The position numbers were made by a program, and so were the translations under genes. From an uncultured Muribaculaceae bacterium (GTDB taxonomy: Bacteria; Bacteroidota; Bacteroidia; Bacteroidales; Muribaculaceae): a stretch of 33,183 nt of DNA. The notes beneath the pieces were generated by a model that was given only the letters and a program-made list of their open reading frames with translations, was not told where the DNA came from and ran no database searches. This document shows, piece by piece, positions 1 to 7,472 of the stretch (position 1 is its first letter; each line of letters begins with the position of its first letter). The DNA lies in the NCBI GenBank assembly GCA_910583525.1, contig CAJTXL010000031.1, positions 1 through 33,183 on the forward strand. Reading direction: 5' to 3'.

Positions 1-346
1 GGCGTGCTTCGAGGCGAGACATCGGGCGTCCGAGCCATCGCCGGAAACGGGCGACGTAGGGCCGGGGAGGTATCGGGTGGCGGCGTGTGTGCTGTAGGAG
101 TCTCATCGTGGCGCAAAGTTAGCGCCGCTGTGCTCTATGCGGTTGTAGAAATTCCCCTATTTCGGGAAATTATACAGAAGTACAAAAGGGTCAAAAGTTT
201 ATTTTTTGACAGGAGAAAAGGAGAAACACCGCCACTGCACATTTCCGTTTACGAGGATAGGACATTCCTGTAAAATGTTCCTACCATGCGGTTTTGGGGC
301 GTTTACAGTACGTTTCCACTACGGTTGCTGTATGTTCACATTGTGA
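1..346. other. left-edge non-coding stretch with a possible leftward promoter
   Basis: I see no convincing gene here. A TAACTTTG box reads leftward at 121-114 inside a small GGCGC/GCGCC dyad (110-126), so a gene may start leftward and leave the window. An open frame from the ATG at 106 runs to the edge, but it is only 35 codons, arginine- and proline-rich, and unrecognisable. No TTG was found at the expected -33 distance. A 7-bp stem (190-196 with 204-210) and an imperfect AGGACATT/AATGTTCCT stem near 254-286 could be terminator-like structures for the leftward ATPase gene, but neither has a clear U-tract. Confidence 0.3.
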
Positions 347-1678
347 CTACATATCGTCAAGGGTCAACAGGCGCGGTTCGATTTCGTAGTTCGACAATAT
401 TGCGTTTTTTATTCGGTCGACTTTTTCCATAAATGCTTTGTGGTCGTAGTTGCGTCGCTGCCGTTTGACTTCGGCCACAACAGCCTTGTGTCCTTGGGCG
501 AGAATGCCTACAATATCTATCTCGTTGGCTTCGCGACCTTTTTTACGCTCCCACCAAGAACCTATTTCGGAATATTCCATGCACTCCATCATCTTGAGGC
601 GAAAATACCGTTCGAGCATATAGCCTGAAAATGTGGTATAGTCGGCTTCGATTATACTACGCAGAAGTCCGAAATTCTTGATTTCGACAATAGACTGGTT
701 TCGGTCGTAATACCTAAACCAAAATTTGAGAAAATTATCGTTGATGGCGTAGCGCACGCTTTGCGAACGTTCTTTTGCCATTATAGGCCGTTGACGGGAT
801 ATGATGGAATAGTCATCTATCAGACGTCTCAACTGACCGCCTATGCTTACCGCGCCCAAGGCCGCCTCTATGTCAGGCTGGGTGTTTATCCCCGATGCAA
901 TGCAGCTGAGTATGGAGAAATATGTTCCATAGTCCTTGCCAAACTCTTCGATAAGTATATTTCGCCCCTCGTCGGTGAACGGAGAATTCTCTCTGACAAT
1001 GTAATCGAGCATGCCTCCGATTGACAAATCGCTGTTCTCGCACAGCAACTCGACGTATTTAGGAACACCTCCCGTTATTGAGTACAATGCCAACAGTTCG
1101 TAATTATCATAGCCCGGGCGATAGTCTCTCACTATTTCTTTGAGAGTTTCAGTTCCGAATCCGGACAGACGCACAATGTTGTCGGCGCGACCGAACAACG
1201 GTTCCTTATAACCTTCGAAGATTTTGTGCATCATAGAGAACACCGACCCCATCAGTATCAGGTTGACATGCGTCTGTTTTCGGTATTGGTCCCACACATT
1301 CTGCACATCGCTATATACCGACGGATTGATGTTTACAAACTCTTGAAATTCATCGATAATAAGATTGAACCGGTGTGTTTTGCCAAGTTCCATTATCAAA
1401 CGGAAAAGAGCCGCAAACGATTGTATTCCCACAGGTATATAACAATCGAGCGCCGACGCGACAAGCTGTGAAAACTCGTTGCAAAGCGCCGCCTCATTTT
1501 TACGGCTTACGAAGAGATAGACTGTCGGGGCATCTCCTGCTGTAGACTCAACAGCAAGCGAAGTCTTACCGATACGCCGACGGCCTGTAATAACTGTCAT
1601 CCGTGAGTAATTGTCGAATGCAAGATTGCCTATCCGCCGCAATTCCTTGATTTCCGATGTGCGATTATAAAATTTCAT
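347..1678 (-). CDS. AAA-family ATPase with C-terminal DUF234/PD-(D/E)XK-like domain
   Basis: A 443-residue protein of the archaeal-type ATPase family (COG1672-like), common as stand-alone genes in Bacteroidota. The P-loop is TGRRRIGKTS at residues 31-40 and Walker B is LIIDE at 106-110. The middle has the helical, arginine-rich character of this family. The C-terminal part carries a nuclease-fold signature, E386-I-D388 followed by E403-V-K405 (PD-(D/E)XK pattern, DUF234-like). The physiological role of the family is not established; proposals include nucleic-acid processing or an accessory defence or toxin-like function. The start at 1678 lies about 37 nt below a predicted transcription start. 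The gene is monocistronic and divergent from lysS. A perfect 41-bp dyad covers the promoter. The family call is good; the function is unknown. Confidence 0.85.
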   Translation of the reverse strand: MKFYNRTSEIKELRRIGNLAFDNYSRMTVITGRRRIGKTSLAVESTAGDAPTVYLFVSRKNEAALCNEFSQLVASALDCYIPVGIQSFAALFRLIMELGKTHRFNLIIDEFQEFVNINPSVYSDVQNVWDQYRKQTHVNLILMGSVFSMMHKIFEGYKEPLFGRADNIVRLSGFGTETLKEIVRDYRPGYDNYELLALYSITGGVPKYVELLCENSDLSIGGMLDYIVRENSPFTDEGRNILIEEFGKDYGTYFSILSCIASGINTQPDIEAALGAVSIGGQLRRLIDDYSIISRQRPIMAKERSQSVRYAINDNFLKFWFRYYDRNQSIVEIKNFGLLRSIIEADYTTFSGYMLERYFRLKMMECMEYSEIGSWWERKKGREANEIDIVGILAQGHKAVVAEVKRQRRNYDHKAFMEKVDRIKNAILSNYEIEPRLLTLDDM

Positions 1679-1686
1679 GGCCGAAC

Positions 1687-1727
1687 AACTTTGTAACGGC
1701 GGTAACAGTTACCGCCGTTACAAAGTT
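1687..1727. promoter_or_regulatory. perfect 20-bp inverted repeat over the ATPase promoter (candidate operator)
   Basis: Two perfect 20-nt arms (1687-1706 and 1708-1727) are separated by a single base. The left arm reads AACTTTGTAACGGCGGTAAC. The right arm contains almost all of the leftward -7 box, and the dyad extends across the predicted transcription start into the 5' leader. Such a position fits an operator. It could also be the end of a mobile unit, although I found no partner copy at the other end of the gene. Confidence 0.8.
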
Positions 1728-1752
1728 AGTGACAATAATCGAGAAATGCAAA
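1721..1752 (-). promoter_or_regulatory. Bacteroidota promoter for the ATPase gene
   Basis: Reading leftward, TTTG lies at 1752-1749 and TAACTTTG at 1728-1721 with a 20-bp spacer, matching the -33/-7 consensus of the Bacteroidota primary sigma factor. Transcription would begin near 1714 and leave a leader of about 35 nt before the ATG at 1678. Confidence 0.7.
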
Positions 1753-1763
1753 TGGGGATGGCA

Positions 1764-1797
1764 ATTGCCGATGTTTCAAAAATTTTCATTACTTTTG
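1764..1797 (+). promoter_or_regulatory. Bacteroidota promoter for the lysS operon
   Basis: ATTG at 1764-1767 and TACTTTTG at 1790-1797 are separated by 22 bp. The predicted start near 1804 gives a leader of about 80 nt that contains complementary GC-rich segments (GCCGG/CCGGC between about 1819 and 1856), so the leader is probably folded. I do not recognise a known riboswitch or T-box in it. Confidence 0.65.
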
Positions 1798-1884
1798 CAG
1801 ATAGAACGGCTTCGCATGTGAGGCCGGATGCCGGGAGCGGTCTGCGCCTCCGGCTTGAACCATTGTCAACAAGTTAATAAAGAT

Positions 1885-3618
1885 ATGAACGTACTCGAAC
1901 TGAGCGAACAAGAACAGATACGCCGCGGCAGCATGGCCGAATTGCGCCGTCTCGGCATAGAACCTTACCCTGCCGCCGAATATACGGTGACCGGGCACAG
2001 CACCGAAATCAAGGATAGCTTCAACGATGAGGCACCACGGCGCGAAGTGTCGATAGCCGGCCGTATAATGAGCCGCCGCATAATGGGCAAGGCTTCTTTC
2101 ATGGAGCTGCAGGATGCCGACGGCCGTATACAAGTATATATTTCGCGCGACGATATCTGTCCGGACGAAGACAAAGACCTCTACAATGTGGTTTTCAAGA
2201 AACTGCTCGACATAGGCGACTTTGTGGGCATCAAGGGCTATGTGTTCCGCACACAGACGGGCGAAATCTCTGTGCACGCGCAGGAACTGACGGTTCTAAG
2301 CAAGAGTCTGCGTCCGCTGCCTATTGTGAAGGTAAAGGACGGGGTGACATACGACGCCTTCGACGACCCCGAGCTGCGCTACCGCCGCCGCTATGTGGAC
2401 CTTATAGTCAACGACGGCGTGAAGCAGATATTTTTGAAGCGCACGAAGGTGTACACTTCGATGCGCGAGTATTTCAACAATGCCGGATATATCGAGGTTG
2501 AGACGCCTATACTGCAGTCGATACCGGGCGGCGCTTCGGCACGCCCTTTCATCACGCACCACAACGCGCTCGACATTCCGCTGTATCTTCGCATCGCCGA
2601 CGAGCTTTACCTCAAGCGTCTGATTGTAGGCGGCTTCGAGGGTGTGTATGAGTTCTCGAAGAACTTCCGCAACGAGGGGATGGACCGCACCCACAACCCC
2701 GAGTTCACGTGCATGGAAATCTATGTTGCCTACAAGGACTACAACTGGATGATGGCGTTCACCGAACGTATGCTCGAAAAGATATGCCTGGACGTGAACG
2801 GCAGCACCGAGGTAAAGGTTGGCGACAATGTAATAAGCTTCAAAGCACCGTTCCCCCGTGTTACGATGGCACAGGCCATCAAGGAGCACACGGGCGTGGA
2901 CATCACCGGCATGGACGAGGCACAGCTTCGCGACACGGCGCGTTCGCTCGGCATCGAGGTAGACGACAGCATGGGCAAAGGCAAGCTCATCGACGAGATT
3001 TTCGGCGAGAAGTGCGAAGGCAAATATATACAGCCGACATTCATCACCGACTACCCCATTGAAATGTCGCCGCTGACAAAGCGCCACCGCGACAATCCGG
3101 AACTGACCGAACGCTTCGAGCTGATGGTGAACGGCAAGGAGCTTGCCAACGCCTACAGCGAGCTTAACGACCCGATAGACCAGTACGAGCGCTTCGTAGA
3201 GCAGATGCGTCTGGGCGAGAAGGGCGACGACGAGGCGATGATTATCGACGGCGACTTCATCCGCGCCCTCGAATACGGCATGCCGCCGACCTCTGGCATG
3301 GGCATAGGCATGGACCGCCTTGTGATGCTCATGACAGGACAGACTGCTATACAGGAAGTGCTGCTCTTTCCGCAGATGCGCCCCGAAAAAGTCGAGAAGC
3401 GCGATTCAGCCGAGGCCTTCATGGCCGTGGGCGTGCCCGAAGAATGGGTCGCACCGTTGCAGAAGGCCGGCGTGCTCACCGTTGCGGCTCTCGCAGCAGC
3501 CGGCGCAGGCAAACTCTTCCAGGATCTCTGCGGAATAAACAAGAAGAACAAGCTGGGCCTGAAGAACCCCGGCGCCGAAGGCGTAGCGGCATGGATTGAG
3601 AACGCCGCCAAGGCATAA
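1885..3618 (+). CDS. lysS: lysyl-tRNA synthetase (class II)
   Basis: Cytoplasmic enzyme that charges tRNA-Lys with lysine. The product is 577 residues. An N-terminal OB-fold anticodon-binding domain covers about 55-145. Class II motif 1 lies around GYIEVETPIL (201-210), motif 2 is FRNEGMDRTHNPEFTCMEIY (261-280) and motif 3 is GMGIGMDRLVMLMTG (471-485). After motif 3 there is an extra C-terminal tail (about 510-577) resembling a small helix-hairpin-helix-type domain, which I recall as usual for Bacteroidota LysRS and absent from E. coli LysS. I chose the ATG at 1885; the frame is open to an ATG at 1828, but those residues do not resemble LysRS and 1885 has an A-rich upstream region. First gene of the long rightward operon; gpsA follows after 13 nt. 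Confidence 0.97.
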   Translation: MNVLELSEQEQIRRGSMAELRRLGIEPYPAAEYTVTGHSTEIKDSFNDEAPRREVSIAGRIMSRRIMGKASFMELQDADGRIQVYISRDDICPDEDKDLYNVVFKKLLDIGDFVGIKGYVFRTQTGEISVHAQELTVLSKSLRPLPIVKVKDGVTYDAFDDPELRYRRRYVDLIVNDGVKQIFLKRTKVYTSMREYFNNAGYIEVETPILQSIPGGASARPFITHHNALDIPLYLRIADELYLKRLIVGGFEGVYEFSKNFRNEGMDRTHNPEFTCMEIYVAYKDYNWMMAFTERMLEKICLDVNGSTEVKVGDNVISFKAPFPRVTMAQAIKEHTGVDITGMDEAQLRDTARSLGIEVDDSMGKGKLIDEIFGEKCEGKYIQPTFITDYPIEMSPLTKRHRDNPELTERFELMVNGKELANAYSELNDPIDQYERFVEQMRLGEKGDDEAMIIDGDFIRALEYGMPPTSGMGIGMDRLVMLMTGQTAIQEVLLFPQMRPEKVEKRDSAEAFMAVGVPEEWVAPLQKAGVLTVAALAAAGAGKLFQDLCGINKKNKLGLKNPGAEGVAAWIENAAKA

Positions 3619-3631
3619 AACGCACATAGCC

Positions 3632-4639
3632 ATGGACAACACTTTATTTCCGGGCCACATAGCCGTGATGGGCGGAGGCAGCTGGGCTACAGCCCTGGCA
3701 AAGCTTCTGATGCAGAACTGCGAGACCATCACGTGGTATATGCGGCGCGACGACCGCATCGAGGACTTCAAGCGCCTGCGCCACAACCCGGCATACCTGA
3801 CCGATGTGGTGTTCGACATCGAACGCATCAATTTTTCGAGCGACATAAACGAGGTATGCAGCGTCGCCGACACATTGCTGCTTGTGATGCCGTCGCCGTA
3901 TTTCAAGGACCATGTCGACAAAATATCGGTCGACATATCGACAAAGGCCGTGGTGTCGGCTGTAAAAGGCATAGTGCCCGACTCGAACGAACTCATCACC
4001 GACTACATGGTTCGGCGCTTCGGCGTGTCTCCCGAAAAGACATTGGTGATTTCGGGCCCGTGCCATGCCGAAGAAGTGGCGCTCGACAGACCGTCGTACC
4101 TCACCGTGGGCTGCTCCGACCCGAGCCTCGCCGCACTGTTCGCCGACAAGGTTATGGGCAAGCACACCAATGCCATAACATCGACCGATGTCGACGGCAT
4201 CGAGTATGCCGCCGTTCTGAAGAACGTCTACGCCATCGCCGCCGGCATAATCCACGGCATGAAGGTAGGCGACAACATGACTGCCATACTGATATCGAAC
4301 GCGATACGCGAGATGGAACGTTTCCTCGACGCCGTATCGCCGCGTCCGCGACAGATATGCGACTCGGTGTATCTCGGCGACCTGCTCGTGACGGCATATT
4401 CGCGCTTCTCGCGCAACCACAATTTCGGCTCGATGATAGGCCGGGGCTACTCGGTGAAAGCGGCCAAGATGGAGATGGAGCAGACCGCCGAAGGCTACTA
4501 CGGAGCGAAGTGCATCACCGACATCAACGATGCTTCGTACGGCGTAGACCTGCCGATACTCAAAGCCGTATATTCGATACTCTACAACGGCATGTCGCCT
4601 GCACGCGCATTCGCCTCGTTGGGGCACAATCTTGACTGA
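3632..4639 (+). CDS. gpsA: glycerol-3-phosphate dehydrogenase [NAD(P)+]
   Basis: Reduces dihydroxyacetone phosphate to sn-glycerol-3-phosphate, the backbone precursor of phospholipids, in the cytoplasm. The product is 335 residues, the normal family length. The N-terminal Rossmann loop reads MGGGSWATAL (13-22), a variant of the common GAGSWGTAL. Downstream are the family motifs ISGPCHAEEVA and AAVLKNVYAIAAGI; the latter holds the catalytic lysine. The ATG at 3632 is preferred because upstream residues in this frame fall within lysS and start only at a TTG. Its stop codon shares one base with the rlmN start (TGATG), so the two are probably translationally coupled. Confidence 0.95.
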   Translation: MDNTLFPGHIAVMGGGSWATALAKLLMQNCETITWYMRRDDRIEDFKRLRHNPAYLTDVVFDIERINFSSDINEVCSVADTLLLVMPSPYFKDHVDKISVDISTKAVVSAVKGIVPDSNELITDYMVRRFGVSPEKTLVISGPCHAEEVALDRPSYLTVGCSDPSLAALFADKVMGKHTNAITSTDVDGIEYAAVLKNVYAIAAGIIHGMKVGDNMTAILISNAIREMERFLDAVSPRPRQICDSVYLGDLLVTAYSRFSRNHNFGSMIGRGYSVKAAKMEMEQTAEGYYGAKCITDINDASYGVDLPILKAVYSILYNGMSPARAFASLGHNLD

Positions 4640-5673
4640 TGAAGAAGCTTTTAGGACTGACACTTGAAGAGCTTGGCGCCGTTGCCGCCGAATTGGGGCT
4701 GCGGCCTTTCGCGGCCAAGCAGATGGCATCGTGGCTCTATGTGAAACGCGTAAGCGACATCGATGCCATGACCGACCTGCCCAAGAAGGCGCGCGCACGT
4801 CTTGCCGAACTCGGCTATACCGTAGGGCGCCAGGCTCCTCTTGCCGAGGCTCGCAGCACCGACGGCACTGTCAAATATCTTTTTGAGGGTGTCGGGAGCC
4901 GCGATGTCGAGGCCGTCTATATCCCCGACAAGGAACGTGCCACGTTGTGCGTATCGTCGCAGGCCGGCTGCCGCATGGGCTGCCGCTTCTGCATGACGGG
5001 GCGCGGCGGCTGGCAGGGCAACCTCGATGCCGGGGCGATAATAAACCAGGTGCTGTCGATACCTGAAAGCGAAACGCTCACCAACATCGTTTTCATGGGC
5101 ATGGGCGAGCCGACCGACAACCTCGACGCGGTGCTTGCCGCCATCGAGATTCTGACGTCGCCGTGGGGGATGGCATGGAGTCCGCGGCGCATAACCGTGT
5201 CGACGATAGGCAAACTCGACGGTCTGCGCACGCTTCTCGACAAGACCCAAGTGCACATAGCCCTGAGCATACATTCGCCATTCGCGCTCGAGCGCGAACG
5301 CCTTATGCCCGTAGAAAAGGCTTTCCCGATAAGGGAAATAATGCCGGTGCTGCGCCGCTACGATTTCGCGCACCAGCGCCGGCTTTCGATGGAGTACACG
5401 ATGTTCGCCGGGCTTAACGACGACGAACGTCATGCCGACGCGCTCGTGCGAGTGCTCAAAGGCACTGACGCGAGAGTTAACCTCATACGCTTTCACCGTA
5501 TACCGGGCTTTGAAGGCCGCCCGGCCGAGCGCGGTGCCATGGAGCGTTTCCGCGACCGCCTCAACGATGCCGGCATTACGGCCACGATACGCGCATCGCG
5601 CGGCGAAGACATAATGGCCGCCTGCGGCATGCTCGCAGGCCATGCCGAAACACAAAAGAAAGACCAAAAATGA
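4639..5673 (+). CDS. rlmN: 23S rRNA (adenine2503-C2)-methyltransferase, radical SAM
   Basis: Methylates C2 of A2503 in 23S rRNA, and of A37 in some tRNAs, using two SAM molecules and a 4Fe-4S cluster. The product is 344 residues. The radical-SAM cysteines are C111-x3-C115-x2-C118 within GCRMGCRFCMTG. The second catalytic cysteine, which carries the methyl group, is C329 near the C-terminus in the context AACGML. The GEP-type motif is GMGEPTDN. All residues needed for activity are present. The start overlaps gpsA by one base and the end overlaps pdxA by 4 nt. RlmN is favoured over Cfr because of the housekeeping operon and its position beside pdxA and parE. Confidence 0.94.
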   Translation: MKKLLGLTLEELGAVAAELGLRPFAAKQMASWLYVKRVSDIDAMTDLPKKARARLAELGYTVGRQAPLAEARSTDGTVKYLFEGVGSRDVEAVYIPDKERATLCVSSQAGCRMGCRFCMTGRGGWQGNLDAGAIINQVLSIPESETLTNIVFMGMGEPTDNLDAVLAAIEILTSPWGMAWSPRRITVSTIGKLDGLRTLLDKTQVHIALSIHSPFALERERLMPVEKAFPIREIMPVLRRYDFAHQRRLSMEYTMFAGLNDDERHADALVRVLKGTDARVNLIRFHRIPGFEGRPAERGAMERFRDRLNDAGITATIRASRGEDIMAACGMLAGHAETQKKDQK

Positions 5674-6755
5674 GCAATAACCGCAAAATAAAAGTGGGCA
5701 TCACCCACGGAGACCCCAACGGCATAGGCTACGAAGTAATAACAAAGCTTCTCGAAGACCCACGGTTGGCCGACCTCTGCACCATCACGGTATACGGCTC
5801 GGCAAAAGCCGCGGCATTCTACCGCAAAGCCATGGAGCTGCCGCAAATACAGCTGAACCGCGTAGACAATGCAGCATCGGCACGCGAGGGGGCCTACAAC
5901 ATAGTCAACGTAGTCGGAGAAGACCTCAAGATAGACCCGGGAGTACCGTCGAAAGAGGCCGGTGCCGCAGCTTTGGCGGCTCTCGAAACCGCTGTCACCG
6001 ACATGAAGAACGGCGACATAGACGTACTTGTGACTGCACCGATTGACAAGCACACCATACAAAGTCCCTCGTTCACATTCCCGGGGCACACAGAGTATCT
6101 TGAGACATCGTTTACCGACGACGAGCACCCCGGGAAGGCTCTTATGGTGCTCTGCACCGAACATATACGTGTGGCTTTGGTGACGGCCCACACACCGCTG
6201 TCGAAAGTGCCTGCGGCGATAACAAAAGATGCGGTGCTTGAGCGCCTTGAGCAATTCGACCGCTCTCTGCGTCGCGACTTCAACGTGCCGACACCGCGCA
6301 TAGCCGTGCTGTCGCTCAACCCCCACGCAGGCGAGAACGGTCTGCTGGGCAGCGAGGAAGCCGACATCATAAGTCCGGCCATAGCCGAAGCACGCGAGCG
6401 CCGCATTCTCGCTTTCGGCCCCTACCCTTCGGACGGCTTCTTCGGCAGCGGCAACTACGCGGCTTTCGACGGCATACTCGCCATGTACCACGACCAGGGG
6501 CTTACGCCGTTCAAGACCTTGGCGATGGATGCCGGTGTCAACTTCACGGCCGGGCTGCCCTATGTGCGCACGTCGCCCGACCATGGCACAGGCTACGACA
6601 TCGCAGGCAAAGGGAAGGCGTCGGAAGAGTCGCTGCGTGCCGCCGTCTATGCCGCCATCGACATATACCGCAACCGGCAACGCTACGACGAGGCCTACCG
6701 CTCGCCGTTGAAGCGTCAGGAACAATCACAAAAACCATCGAAAAAGCCAGAATAA
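5670..6755 (+). CDS. pdxA: 4-hydroxythreonine-4-phosphate dehydrogenase
   Basis: Oxidises 4-phosphohydroxy-L-threonine in the DXP-dependent pathway to pyridoxal 5'-phosphate. The product is 361 residues, slightly long because of a polar glutamine/lysine-rich C-terminal tail (about 345-361). The N-terminus has the family signature GITHGDPNGIG. Metal-binding histidines lie in FPGHTEYLE, MYHDQGLTPFK and RTSPDHGTGYDIAGKG. The start sits in an ATGA overlap with rlmN, and the TAATG junction overlaps the next gene by one base. It is part of the long housekeeping operon; no other pyridoxine genes are adjacent. Confidence 0.95.
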   Translation: MSNNRKIKVGITHGDPNGIGYEVITKLLEDPRLADLCTITVYGSAKAAAFYRKAMELPQIQLNRVDNAASAREGAYNIVNVVGEDLKIDPGVPSKEAGAAALAALETAVTDMKNGDIDVLVTAPIDKHTIQSPSFTFPGHTEYLETSFTDDEHPGKALMVLCTEHIRVALVTAHTPLSKVPAAITKDAVLERLEQFDRSLRRDFNVPTPRIAVLSLNPHAGENGLLGSEEADIISPAIAEARERRILAFGPYPSDGFFGSGNYAAFDGILAMYHDQGLTPFKTLAMDAGVNFTAGLPYVRTSPDHGTGYDIAGKGKASEESLRAAVYAAIDIYRNRQRYDEAYRSPLKRQEQSQKPSKKPE

Positions 6756-7465
6756 TGCACTACGCCATAATAGCCGCAGGCGAAGGCTCGCGCCTTGTAC
6801 AGGAGGGCATCGCCGTACCCAAGCCTCTCGTCGATTTGGACGGACGCCCGATGATACGGCGCCTGATAGACATTTTCGCTTCGTACAAGCCCGAGTCGCT
6901 GAGCATTATCGTCAACGAACAGATGACAGCCGTCAGGGAATACCTCGAAAGCATAGCCACGGAGCTGCCCTTCCCCGTACGGCTCACGGTTAAGTCGACG
7001 CCCAGCTCTATGCACAGCTTTTATGAGGTGTCGCGCGGTTTCACTGCCGGCAAATTCATACTAACGACGGTCGACACGATTTTCCGCCAGCCCGACTTCG
7101 TTCGCTACGCCGAGGCTTTCGATGCCGACGACAGTGCCGACGGCTGCTTCGGCGTCACCAATTTCATAGACGACGAAAAACCGCTGTATGTGGATGTCGA
7201 CCCCGAAAGCATGCTAATAACGGCATTCCGCGATGCCGCGAACGGCAAGGACAAATATATTTCGGGAGGCATCTACGGCCTTACGGCTCCGGCTCTCGAC
7301 GTTTTGGCCGACTGCATGGAGCGCGGCGTGAGCCGCATGCGCAACTACCAGCGCGCACTGCTCGACGCCGGGCTGCGGCTGCGTGCCTATCCTTTCCCGA
7401 AAATAGTCGATGTCGACCATGCCGGAGACATCGCCACCGCAAAAGCATTCATATCAGGAGAATAA
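6755..7465 (+). CDS. nucleotidyltransferase family protein (NTP_transferase/MobA-like fold)
   Basis: A 236-residue cytoplasmic protein of the sugar-phosphate nucleotidylyltransferase fold. The N-terminal nucleotide-binding signature is IIAAGEGSRL (5-14) followed by PKPLVDLDGRPMI with K23. An Asp in TTVDTIF is placed like the metal-binding Asp of this fold. The C-terminus VDVDHAGDIATA resembles the closing motif of MobA, IspD and GlmU-type enzymes. The substrate cannot be read from the sequence; a sugar-1-phosphate or polyol-phosphate is most likely. It starts by a one-base overlap with pdxA and is followed 7 nt later by parE. No lipopolysaccharide or capsule genes are nearby to suggest a pathway. 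Confidence 0.8.
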   Translation: MHYAIIAAGEGSRLVQEGIAVPKPLVDLDGRPMIRRLIDIFASYKPESLSIIVNEQMTAVREYLESIATELPFPVRLTVKSTPSSMHSFYEVSRGFTAGKFILTTVDTIFRQPDFVRYAEAFDADDSADGCFGVTNFIDDEKPLYVDVDPESMLITAFRDAANGKDKYISGGIYGLTAPALDVLADCMERGVSRMRNYQRALLDAGLRLRAYPFPKIVDVDHAGDIATAKAFISGE

Positions 7466-7472
7466 TCACACA

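Noticed and set aside
4..273. 89-codon open frame at the left edge
   Set aside because: Arginine/glycine-rich, no recognisable domain, and it runs across a probable leftward promoter; typical of a chance frame in GC-rich DNA.
1804..1884. Possible T-box or lysine riboswitch before lysS
   Set aside because: The leader is only about 80 nt and has no recognisable specifier loop, T-box sequence or lysine-riboswitch core.
3644..4798. 384-codon minus-strand frame
   Set aside because: Shadow of gpsA and the rlmN start; rich in His/Arg/Val, as is usual for antisense frames of this codon use.
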